A model generated the notes under the pieces. That model was not told the DNA's origin, did no database searches, and saw only the letters and a program-made list of their open reading frames with translations. Both the position numbers and the translations under genes were made by a program. DNA of 64,000 nucleotides from Phascolarctobacterium faecium DSM 14760 (GTDB lineage: Bacteria; Bacillota; Negativicutes; Acidaminococcales; Acidaminococcaceae), in assembly GCF_003269275.1 (NCBI RefSeq), contig NZ_QLTS01000001.1:714768-778767 (forward strand). Direction: 5' to 3'. Shown here in pieces: positions 45,848-54,777 of this stretch; position 1 is the stretch's first letter; each line of letters opens with the position of its first letter.

Positions 45848-47104
45848 TCAACCACGTATTTGTCCGTCGCCGCTGATAAGATATTTGCTGCTGGTTAGCT
45901 CCGGCAAAGCCATTGGTCCGCGTGCATGCAGTTTTTGTGTACTGATGCCAATTTCAGCGCCGAACCCGAATTCAAAGCCGTCTGTAAAACGTGTTGAAGC
46001 ATTAACATAAACTGCAGCAGCATCGACACGCTGCTGGAACGTGCGGGCATGGTTATAGTCACTGGTGACGATACATTCAGAATGTTTAGTCCCATATTTA
46101 GCAATATGTGCAAGAGCCTCTTCCAATCCGCTTACTATTTTTACTGATAAACGCAGATCTCCGTACTCTGTGGCCCAATCTGCTTCTGTAGCTGCCTGGA
46201 TTCGTTTATCAAAAGCCTGCGTCTTACCACAGCCGATAATAGTGACGCCGGCGGCAAAATATTCTGTCAGCATCTGCGGCAAAAATTCAGCAGCAGCGTC
46301 TTCATGCACCAGTAATGTTTCCATAGCATTGCAAACTGCCGGACGCTGTACTTTAGCATTGATCGCAATCGCACGCGCCATATCATAGTCTGCACCTGCA
46401 TCCACATAAGTATGACAGACACCGATGCCTGTTTCGATGACAGGAACCGTTGCATTCTGTACCACTGCCTGAATAAGTCCAGCACCGCCGCGGGGAATAA
46501 CTACGTCGACCAGTCCGTTCATTTTTATTAAATCAGTTACTGCCTGACGATCACTACTGTCAACGAACTGTATTGCTCCAGCAGGGATACCTGCCGACTC
46601 TGCCGCTTGCGTCAGTATGCCGGCAATGACAATATTAGACTGCAGCGCTTCGCTGCCGCCCTTCAAAATAACCGCATTACCTGATTTTACGCACAAACCG
46701 ATCGCATCAGCCGTAACATTCGGCCTGGCTTCATAAATAATCCCGATCACGCCAAGAGGAACACGTACCTTAGTCACAGTTAAACCGTTAGGCAGCCTGC
46801 GCCCGTCTAAAACGTTACCGACAGGATCTTCAAGCTGCGCTACCTGACGCAGACCTTCAGCCATAGCGTTGATACGTACCTGGGAAAGCGCCAATCTGTC
46901 TAACATCGATTCTTTCATATTATTAGCACGGCCGGCTTCCATGTCTTTGGCATTAGCCGCCAAAATTTTCGCAGCCCCTGCTTCAAGCGCGTCTGCCATC
47001 GCCAACAGAGCTTTATTTTTGATCACGGTAGAAGTTACTGCCAGTTCACCGGCCGCACGATGTGCCGCTTCGGCTTTAGTACGCACCATTTCATAAGTTG
47101 TCAT
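45848..47104 (-). CDS. proA: Gamma-glutamyl phosphate reductase
   Basis: 418 residues of aldehyde-dehydrogenase fold. NADP-binding and catalytic motifs include VPLGVIGIIYEARPNVTADA, KGGSEALQSN, and the catalytic cysteine in QRPAVCNAMETLLVHED. It reduces glutamyl 5-phosphate in proline synthesis. It follows proB by 12 bases in an obgE-proB-proA operon. Confidence 0.96.
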   Translation of the reverse strand: MTTYEMVRTKAEAAHRAAGELAVTSTVIKNKALLAMADALEAGAAKILAANAKDMEAGRANNMKESMLDRLALSQVRINAMAEGLRQVAQLEDPVGNVLDGRRLPNGLTVTKVRVPLGVIGIIYEARPNVTADAIGLCVKSGNAVILKGGSEALQSNIVIAGILTQAAESAGIPAGAIQFVDSSDRQAVTDLIKMNGLVDVVIPRGGAGLIQAVVQNATVPVIETGIGVCHTYVDAGADYDMARAIAINAKVQRPAVCNAMETLLVHEDAAAEFLPQMLTEYFAAGVTIIGCGKTQAFDKRIQAATEADWATEYGDLRLSVKIVSGLEEALAHIAKYGTKHSECIVTSDYNHARTFQQRVDAAAVYVNASTRFTDGFEFGFGAEIGISTQKLHARGPMALPELTSSKYLISGDGQIRG

Positions 47105-47116
47105 GTCAGATACCTC

Positions 47117-48250
47117 CTAACCTAAAATAACCAGATCATCACGATGAATAACCTCATCGTAATTTTTATGGCCTATTTTATCTTCTATTTCCGAAGTTTT
47201 TGCACCTTTGATCTGCTCCAGCTCGGCTGAAGAATAGTGACTTAACCCGCGGGCCAGTTCGTGCCCTGCCATATCGACAACGCTGACGGTATTTCCCGCT
47301 TCAAACTGTCCTTCAACTGCCGTGATTCCTGCCGGTAAAATACTGCAGCCGCCGGCTTTACGCACGGCCTTAGCACAGCCTTCGTCAATAACAAGTTTGC
47401 CCATGATACGGGCGCCAAAAGCCAGCCAGCGTTTACGAAACTGCAGCCTGTTTTCTTTCGAAACAAAAACTGTACCTATATTTTCACCTTGCAAAATACG
47501 GGCTATGGCATATTTTTCATCACCGCGGGCAATTGCCAGATGGATACCTGAACTGGTAGCGGCTTTAGCCGCCTGGATCTTGGTAAACATCCCTCCTGTA
47601 CCCAAACTGCTGCCAACACCACCGGCACTGGCCTCAATTTCAGGAGTAATATCACTGACGATACTCACCAGTTTCGCATCGGGATGTGTCTGTGGGTTTG
47701 CGGTATATAATCCGTCCACATCAGAAAGGATAACAACCAGATCAGCATCGACGATACCGGCAACCAGAGCCGACATATTGTCATTATCGCCTATTTTCAA
47801 TTCATCTAAAGCTACAACGTCATTTTCATTGACAATAGGAATTACCCGGTTTTTCAGCAGCTCCATAAAGGTGTTGCGGGAATTTGTATAGCGGTGCCTG
47901 TCCAAAGATTCTGTTTTAGTAAGCAGCACCTGCGCTACGATCTGTCCATATTCGGCAAAAAGCTTCTCATAGGTGTGCATTAAAATACCCTGCCCCACAG
48001 CAGCAGCAGCCTGCTTGCCGGGAATAGTCTTTGGTTTTTCGGACAGGCCCAGACGGTCTACCCCTACAGCAACGGCACCGGAAGTAACAAGGATCATTTC
48101 TTTACCCTGATTCTGTAAGTCGGCAAGTTCCCGGGCCAGTCGGTCTATCTGTTCAAAATTACGTTTACCGTTAGCGTAAGTTATGGTACTGGTACCAACT
48201 TTCACTACGATACGTTTAGCTTCTTTAAGTGCAGAGCGGTCAAAAGTCAT
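47117..48250 (-). CDS. proB: Glutamate 5-kinase with PUA domain
   Basis: 377 residues from ATG 48250. The kinase domain (1-260) has IVVKVGTSTITYANG, ILVTSGAVAVGVDRLGL, NENDVVALDELKIGDNDNMSA and VGSSLGTGGMFTKIQAAKAAT. A PUA domain follows (about 280-365, GKLVIDEGCAKAVRKAGGCSI). It makes glutamyl 5-phosphate. The start lies 25 bases after the obgE stop. Confidence 0.95.
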   Translation of the reverse strand: MTFDRSALKEAKRIVVKVGTSTITYANGKRNFEQIDRLARELADLQNQGKEMILVTSGAVAVGVDRLGLSEKPKTIPGKQAAAAVGQGILMHTYEKLFAEYGQIVAQVLLTKTESLDRHRYTNSRNTFMELLKNRVIPIVNENDVVALDELKIGDNDNMSALVAGIVDADLVVILSDVDGLYTANPQTHPDAKLVSIVSDITPEIEASAGGVGSSLGTGGMFTKIQAAKAATSSGIHLAIARGDEKYAIARILQGENIGTVFVSKENRLQFRKRWLAFGARIMGKLVIDEGCAKAVRKAGGCSILPAGITAVEGQFEAGNTVSVVDMAGHELARGLSHYSSAELEQIKGAKTSEIEDKIGHKNYDEVIHRDDLVILG

Positions 48251-48275
48251 CCAGCTCAATCCCCTCGTTAAAATC

Positions 48276-49571
<1,296 letters not shown>

Positions 49572-49631
49572 TTAAATATTCAGCATAAATGTCTCGTTAA
49601 ATTTAACGCCTGCCTACTTATCTATTTCCTT

Positions 49632-49661
49632 ATTATAATACAAAAAGGCCAGTGAAAGCAA
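49632..49661 (-). promoter_or_regulatory. Promoter of obgE-proB-proA
   Basis: Minus-strand TTGCTT (49661-49656), 18-base spacer, TATAAT (49637-49632); leader of about 80 bases to obgE. The -35 lies close to the end of the upstream hydrolase gene. Confidence 0.6.
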
Positions 49662-49668
49662 AGTTTCT

Positions 49669-50223
49669 TTATTTACTATTATCTTTTTCCAGCCAGGTTC
49701 TAAGCAGCGGAGCAGCATATGTTCCCATCGCCCTGTAAACGGCTGCCGTCGGGTGTACGCCATCCAGATAAGCATCCTTCAGTTCTGCAGCAGTCAGTCC
49801 AACAGCAGGCTGCAGATCCAGCAGCAATGTCCGCTCTGCAAAACGTGCGCTTATTACATCCCGCAGCGGTAAAATATATTCGTTTAACCTGCTTTCCGCC
49901 GTTACAAGCGGCAAAACAATACCCAAATCAAAGTTTTTACTCTGACAATATCTCAAGGTTTTATCCAAATCTTCCAGAATAAATTTCTGCGGACGCATTT
50001 GAATGATATCATTAGCTCCTCCCAGAAACAAAATATGTTTAATATGAGCCGGCAAAGGCATTGTTTTCAGGCGGGATAAAATATCGTCTGTACAATCCCC
50101 GCATACTCCATAATTCAAGAATTTATCTCCGGTGAGTTTTTCAGCTTCGGCAAGCCACGATATACGCGGGCCAAAAGGGAAACCATAAATCAAAGAATCA
50201 CCAAAACATGCCACTGTCTGCAT
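49669..50223 (-). CDS. SGNH/GDSL-family hydrolase
   Basis: 184 residues from ATG 50223, with AGGTGG just upstream. Block I ACFGDSLIYGF (catalytic Ser), the GGANDI block (Asn), and DGVHPTA (Asp and His) give the SGNH set. No signal peptide. Related proteins are arylesterases, lysophospholipases or carbohydrate esterases; the substrate is unclear. It resembles G-D-S-L lipolytic enzymes of the TesA type. It is unlike the second SGNH protein at 52334-52999. Confidence 0.85.
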   Translation of the reverse strand: MQTVACFGDSLIYGFPFGPRISWLAEAEKLTGDKFLNYGVCGDCTDDILSRLKTMPLPAHIKHILFLGGANDIIQMRPQKFILEDLDKTLRYCQSKNFDLGIVLPLVTAESRLNEYILPLRDVISARFAERTLLLDLQPAVGLTAAELKDAYLDGVHPTAAVYRAMGTYAAPLLRTWLEKDNSK

Positions 50224-50391
50224 TTTTCCACCACCTGCCAATTCTTAATGGCATTTTATCAAGACTTCTCGTAAAAAGCAAAATAATTTTTTGAGGTTTA
50301 GCTTGAAAAACTTTTAGTCCTAATATAATTATGTAATTATATTAAACAGATTATGTAATCATTGTAAGATGCAAACCCTATTGCAATAATG

Positions 50392-50516
50392 TATTATATA
50401 GACAAGGCAAAAGCATTTAATGCAATTACCTCCTCCCTTCTCTCTCAATTATTTTCATCCTTTCAACCTCAAAAAGCGGTTGCGACTACGGTGGTGCGAG
50501 TCGCAGCTGTTTTTTG
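50392..50516 (+). ncRNA. Candidate small RNA with terminator and CU-rich loop
   Basis: The 335-base gap 50224-50558 holds no evident gene. On the plus strand a -10-like TATTAT (50392-50397) is followed by about 110 bases and a terminator: GCGGTTGCGACT (50476-50487) pairs with AGTCGCAGCTGT (50499-50510) and a T run follows. Between them is CCTCCTCCC near 50435, a C-rich single-stranded motif able to pair with ribosome-binding sites. The -35 is poor. Terminator is seen; the RNA itself is inferred. Confidence 0.4.
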
Positions 50517-50524
50517 GTTTTATA

Positions 50525-50563
50525 AATAAAAGGTTCCGTACTTAACGTACGGAACCTTTTATT
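50525..50563. terminator. Bidirectional terminator overlapping the secreted-protein gene stop
   Basis: AATAAAAGGTTCCGTAC and GTACGGAACCTTTTATT around a 5-base loop. The stop codon of the minus-strand gene (50561-50559) lies inside the stem. Confidence 0.9.
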
Positions 50564-51161
50564 TATTTTGTGCATTGGTATTTACCAGTATAGCATCTTT
50601 AAACTGTAAATTTTTGACAGTCGTTTCTAAAAATGTTTTTTCGTCCGCTGTCAAAGCCCGTTCTTTACTCATTATCATCAGATAAATCAAATTACCGTTC
50701 TTAAGGGTGGCATAAATCTGTCCGTCATATTTCTGCCCTACGCTGTCAGCTATATAGCTGCTGAATTTAATAAAATACATCTTCCCATTCTGCAGCTCAC
50801 CTGCGACTACCGGCTCCTGCCAACCGCTGTTTTGCAGATTTTCCGCAAAATAGTCCTTCATCACTCCGCCAGGTCTATAATTCAGGTCGGGCAATTCTTT
50901 TGTCAATTTACTGCTTTCCACCATAACATGCATTGTCATCGATTTATTAACAGGGTCACTTATTGAAAGCTGCGCGACCTGAACCCCAAGTTCGTCATTT
51001 GGATCGGTCGGCCTTTCCACAACTGTTACTGCATACTGTTCAGGCAAGCTGACAGTACAACCACCATCAGTCACTTCATATGTTCTTTCAGCAGCGCAGG
51101 CAACCCCTATTGAAAATATAAAAATCAAACTCATCGATAATAAAATTTTCCGCAGCATCAT
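50559..51161 (-). CDS. Secreted protein of unknown function
   Basis: About 200 residues. Signal peptide (about 1-23, ending GVACA or ACAA before ERTYEVTDG). The mature part is a mixed alpha/beta domain rich in polar residues with FIKFSSYIADSVGQKYDGQI and LIYLMIMSKERALT, which resembles PsbP/DUF1795-like folds; this is a weak fold-level impression. The first of two adjacent ATGs is used. Own terminator; no clear operon partner. Confidence 0.7.
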   Translation of the reverse strand: MMLRKILLSMSLIFIFSIGVACAAERTYEVTDGGCTVSLPEQYAVTVVERPTDPNDELGVQVAQLSISDPVNKSMTMHVMVESSKLTKELPDLNYRPGGVMKDYFAENLQNSGWQEPVVAGELQNGKMYFIKFSSYIADSVGQKYDGQIYATLKNGNLIYLMIMSKERALTADEKTFLETTVKNLQFKDAILVNTNAQNK

Positions 51162-51244
51162 ACCACTCCGTTCTTAAGTGTTCTGTTTACCATTATAACA
51201 GAAAGTAAGGTTCTTTGTATAAACAAAAAACCTTACTGAAAACT

Positions 51245-51793
51245 TTATTTTAATGAATCTTCCACATCACGCAATCTTCCCTTACCAATATTCTGATACA
51301 GATTATCATAACGTTCTTCTGCTAAATTTCGTCCTTCTTCCATAGCTTTTTTTATATCTTCAAAATACGAATTTACTGCAGCAGGTGACCATGTCTGCAA
51401 TTCACATAACGCATACTTTCTAAAAAGTTCCGCATTAGCCCGTTCTCTTTTAACAGCATGTGGATATTTAAAGGCTAATTCATTCATCCACTTTTCTTCT
51501 ATATCAACGATCCTTTCGATCTGTGGATTGTCCCGCAGGGTTGGTATCTGATCACCAATCAAAGCATATTTTTCAGTCATAACATTACGTCCGTCTTTTT
51601 TCGCTGTTTCCAAATCGCACAGCCACAAAGCAACTGTTTTATCCGATAAAACAGAATATGTCATACGGCGCATTTCCTTAAATGCAGGTATGGTATTAGC
51701 AGGAACAGCTTCTTCCGCATTGACACTCATAAACATTTCGGTCTCCAAATCAATGATCCGCTGCATGATCTCATTTCTCTGCATATTTTTCAC
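51245..51793 (-). CDS. DUF4125 family protein, paralogue 2
   Basis: 182 residues, soluble and helical. It shares with the preceding gene the landmarks EMF-[S/I]-V at the start, GRN-[V/L]-MTEKYA, IVDIE-[E/R]-KW and CELQTW near the C terminus. These agree with the DUF4125 pattern I know from family alignments (GRNL, EKYARM, ELETYS). Function unknown. The start overlaps the stop of the other paralogue by 4 bases, so the two are co-translated; a heterodimer is possible. It is the last gene of the hpdB-downstream transcription unit. Confidence 0.75.
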   Translation of the reverse strand: MKNMQRNEIMQRIIDLETEMFMSVNAEEAVPANTIPAFKEMRRMTYSVLSDKTVALWLCDLETAKKDGRNVMTEKYALIGDQIPTLRDNPQIERIVDIEEKWMNELAFKYPHAVKRERANAELFRKYALCELQTWSPAAVNSYFEDIKKAMEEGRNLAEERYDNLYQNIGKGRLRDVEDSLK

Positions 51794-52341
51794 TCCTTTA
51801 CGGCAGCACGCTTTTGTGCTAAAGCTTCAACTTCCTCCAAATCTTTAAATCCTAAATTACCATACAGATATTGGTAACGTTCTTCAACTAAATTACGTTT
51901 TTGTGTCGCGGCTAAAAAGATATCACGATAATATAAATTTAAAGTTGCATCAGAATACGTTTCCAATTCGCAAACTGCGTATGTAGTAAAGCCGCCTTCA
52001 ACAGCTATTGTCAAAGGATATTTTTTATGTACTTCAGAAAGCCATTTTCTTTCGATATCTACTATTTTGTAAATCAGTTCATTTTCATTTAACGATGGTA
52101 TCAAATTTTCCATACGGGCATATTTTTCTGTCATTAAGTTACGCCCTGCCGCCGCTGCCGTTTCCAGGTCCTGTAAATACGATGTCAGTGTATCAGCCGC
52201 TAAAACCGAATGGCTCATTTCACGCATCAGATAAAAAGTTTTCAGCATTTCCTGGCAATCAGCTGGTTCACTGGCTTTAACAGCGATAAACATCGCTGCT
52301 TCACGGGCGATAATCTTTTCCAAAAGCTGTTTTCTATCCAT
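51790..52341 (-). CDS. DUF4125 family protein, paralogue 1
   Basis: 183 residues. DUF4125 landmarks: AREAAMFIAV, TFYLMREMSHSVL, GRNLMTEKYARMENLIPSL, IVDIERKWLSEVHKKYPLT and CELETYSDATLNLYYRDIF. No signal peptide or membrane segment. It overlaps the SGNH gene end by 8 bases and the second DUF4125 gene by 4. Cellular role unknown; position after an MFS carrier and the hpd genes suggests a link to that pathway, which is inference. Confidence 0.78.
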   Translation of the reverse strand: MDRKQLLEKIIAREAAMFIAVKASEPADCQEMLKTFYLMREMSHSVLAADTLTSYLQDLETAAAAGRNLMTEKYARMENLIPSLNENELIYKIVDIERKWLSEVHKKYPLTIAVEGGFTTYAVCELETYSDATLNLYYRDIFLAATQKRNLVEERYQYLYGNLGFKDLEEVEALAQKRAAVKE

Positions 52342-52999
52342 TTACAACACCGTCCTCAAATAAGCTTATCTGCTGCAGTAACAATCGTGCCAGTAAATTT
52401 GCCGCTTCTCTGGTAGGATGGATACCATCACTGCCAAAAATACATTTCCCATCCAGACTTTTTATCCTGTCATACCAGTCCAGTAGATTAACGCTTTTAC
52501 CAAGCATTAATCTTGTCAGCAGGTTATTATACAGAACGATCTTTTTTTCTAAACCTGCATGTTTTAACAGATGGACTTTCTCTACAGGAGGATTATTGAT
52601 AACAATCACTTTGCTCCCTCTGCTCTTGGCAAAATTTAGAAAAAGCTGCAGATTATTTTTATATTCATCAGGCGTTACCCAAGGGTCACGACCGTATTGT
52701 TCAGAGTAAAGCGGCCAGATTTTTCTTCCTTCCGCCGGCCATAAATCTACCAGACCCAATTGTAATATCGTATAATCCGGGCGTAAAAATTCTATTTCAT
52801 TGGCCTCGCCTTTTATAAGACTTAAACTTGTATTAGCATGGCGGCAGCGATTTACCAGACATACATCCTCGGTAAAATTTGCGCTGAGCATTCTGCGCAG
52901 CTGCTCGGGATATGTTCCTGCGTAATCGAGTTCTACATTAAAGCTGTTTTTTGCATATCGCGGTAAACCGTAGCTGTCGCCAATTACCAATACTTTCAT
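52334..52999 (-). CDS. SGNH-type hydrolase-like protein
   Basis: 221 residues. MKVLVIGDSYGLPRY gives the nucleophile block, LQLGLVDLWP replaces the usual GxND block (Asp in place of Asn), and SDGIHPTREAANLLA gives the Asp/His pair. No signal peptide, so cytosolic. Esterase or acyltransferase activity is possible, but the changed third block leaves activity uncertain. It overlaps the DUF4125 gene and lies 55 bases after the MFS gene. Confidence 0.78.
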   Translation of the reverse strand: MKVLVIGDSYGLPRYAKNSFNVELDYAGTYPEQLRRMLSANFTEDVCLVNRCRHANTSLSLIKGEANEIEFLRPDYTILQLGLVDLWPAEGRKIWPLYSEQYGRDPWVTPDEYKNNLQLFLNFAKSRGSKVIVINNPPVEKVHLLKHAGLEKKIVLYNNLLTRLMLGKSVNLLDWYDRIKSLDGKCIFGSDGIHPTREAANLLARLLLQQISLFEDGVVNG

Positions 53000-53054
53000 A
53001 TTTCCAGCCCCTAAACAAATATTTTCTAAATACAGTACTGTTTTAAAATCTTAT

Positions 53055-54362
53055 TTATTCTGTATAGTCTTCGTTTTCTTCTAAAACTACACCCTGTTGA
53101 TCAGGCACTTTTATTTTCAGCGGTAAAATAAAAGCTATAATCGCCGAAAGAACAAAAGAACAGAGAGCAAATTTGATAGAAGCAATAAAGTTACCAGTAG
53201 TATCGGCAAGATATCCGCCCATAAAGCTGCCCAGCGCCGGTCCTATACCCATAACAATCAGGGTGGCAAGCCCCCACAATTTGCCCAGACTGACGCGCCC
53301 ATAGATAGCACCGGCATAACCAACGACGCCACCCGGTTCAATTGCCCAATAAACTGCAAACAGTACGCAGATCAAAGCACCCAAAGTGGTAGACTGCGGT
53401 CCCATTGTCATAAGCAGCAAACAAGCTACTGCGCCTACAGCCGGGCCGAAAATAAGCATTGTTTTTCTGGCTTTGATCTCATTTTTCATCGCTACAACTA
53501 ATTTATCAGATACGATACCCAAAAGCGGCATCGTAAAGATACCGGCGATACCAATGATGATATAAAGGTTAGTTGCATTATCTAAAGTCATTTTCAAATC
53601 TTTGGTCCAATAAGTAACGACCTGAGTCCAAATCAAAAATTCAGCAACCATACTGGTCAAAAATGCCAGAATCGAACCCCAAATCGGAAACGTGCTAAAA
53701 GCCTCTCCAATTTTCCAGGGATACTCTTGTTGGGCTGCCGTGCCTTTAGCAGGTGGAACTTCGCCAAAAGCATGTAAGCCATACTGTTCCGGGTTCTTTT
53801 TTGCCAGTAATGCTGCCAGTAAAAGTGCTACGAGCGAAATCCAACCCAAAATTGTCATTGCATCACGCCATTGTCCTGCATTTTCGACCAGCATCGGTTT
53901 CACGCCCAAACTGAGTACAATCTGCGCCATTGGGGCACCGGCAAAAGCAATACCCCACATTTTGGCATAATATTTTCCAACGAACCATTTACGAATGGAA
54001 ATGGTAGATGATACCCACAGCATACCTGTTCCGATACCGGCAAAAATAGCATAAGCCGCATAATAAGAATATAAAGATTCAACCTTCGCTGTCAGATAAA
54101 AACCCAGCATACAAAAAACTGCGGCAATAGTATAAACAGGTTTTGTACCCCATTTATCCAAAATCATACCGCTAAAGAACGCTGTAATGGCATAAATGCT
54201 CATCATCAGCGAATAGCCTAACGATACCTGTGCCCCGGTCCAACCCATCGTCTGCGACATTGGCCCGGCCAGGATAGCAAAAGTAGAGCGGTAACCAAAC
54301 AGGCAAAATACTGCCAGCCACGCAGCAACGACTACAAAATAAGAGGTTTTTTTCGCATCCAT
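53055..54362 (-). CDS. MFS transporter, OFA (oxalate/formate antiporter)-like
   Basis: 435 residues from ATG 54362, 9 bases after AAGGG, with 12 membrane segments. The OFA-like pattern is seen in FGYRSTFAILAGPMSQTMGWTG, SGMILDKWGTKPVY and GMLWVSSTISIRKWFVGKYYAKMWG. Members carry small carboxylates. As the gene follows hpdBC, it could import 4-hydroxyphenylacetate or exchange it; MFS carriers are also found near other arylacetate decarboxylases. Substrate is inferred from context only. Confidence 0.88.
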   Translation of the reverse strand: MDAKKTSYFVVVAAWLAVFCLFGYRSTFAILAGPMSQTMGWTGAQVSLGYSLMMSIYAITAFFSGMILDKWGTKPVYTIAAVFCMLGFYLTAKVESLYSYYAAYAIFAGIGTGMLWVSSTISIRKWFVGKYYAKMWGIAFAGAPMAQIVLSLGVKPMLVENAGQWRDAMTILGWISLVALLLAALLAKKNPEQYGLHAFGEVPPAKGTAAQQEYPWKIGEAFSTFPIWGSILAFLTSMVAEFLIWTQVVTYWTKDLKMTLDNATNLYIIIGIAGIFTMPLLGIVSDKLVVAMKNEIKARKTMLIFGPAVGAVACLLLMTMGPQSTTLGALICVLFAVYWAIEPGGVVGYAGAIYGRVSLGKLWGLATLIVMGIGPALGSFMGGYLADTTGNFIASIKFALCSFVLSAIIAFILPLKIKVPDQQGVVLEENEDYTE

Positions 54363-54444
54363 ATAAACCATCCCTTCGTCTCACAAATCTATAAAAGATT
54401 ATGAGTTAATAGTAATTACAAATTTCAGCTCCATTTTGAAAAGA

Positions 54445-54470
54445 GGCGGATGCAGGCTCCTGCATCCGCC
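54445..54470 (-). terminator. Strong hairpin between hpdC and the MFS gene
   Basis: GGCGGATGCAGG pairs perfectly with CCTGCATCCGCC, almost no loop, followed on the minus strand by TCTTTTC. It could be a leaky terminator that lowers expression of the MFS-SGNH-DUF4125 genes relative to hpdBC. Confidence 0.7.
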
Positions 54471-54507
54471 AACTTACTTTAGTTAAGGAGGAAGTATTGT
54501 AATAGAC

Positions 54508-54771
54508 TTATTTACTTGTAAACTGTTCGCAATATACGGCTTTCAAATCACCGTAAGTCCAGTCTTTTTTCTTAAAGCCATCGCAGATACCAATGTTGTT
54601 TTCGTCAGCTTCTATAAAGCATTTGCAGCATTTACATTTAGCAATAGGCGTAAACATCGGACAGGTTTCGCTGTCAATAAGGATAATACTGTCGTTATTG
54701 GCATGGCAGATACCTTTAGCAACGTCAATAGGGGTAAAATTACGGCAATCAGCATGATTATTTTTAGCCAT
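54508..54771 (-). CDS. hpdC: 4-hydroxyphenylacetate decarboxylase small subunit
   Basis: 87 residues. The ligands for two [4Fe-4S] clusters expected of HpdC are present: His6, Cys9, Cys22 and Cys37 for the first, and Cys46, Cys49, Cys63 and Cys81 for the second. Sequence blocks DCRNFTPIDVAKGIC, KCKCCKCFIEAD and DWTYGDLKAVYCE match the family, whose usual length is about 85. Extra cysteines 48 and 51 are unusual. HpdC binds HpdB and is needed for activity and regulation. The ATG follows the hpdB stop by 6 bases. Confidence 0.93.
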   Translation of the reverse strand: MAKNNHADCRNFTPIDVAKGICHANNDSIILIDSETCPMFTPIAKCKCCKCFIEADENNIGICDGFKKKDWTYGDLKAVYCEQFTSK

Positions 54772-54777
54772 TGTGAC

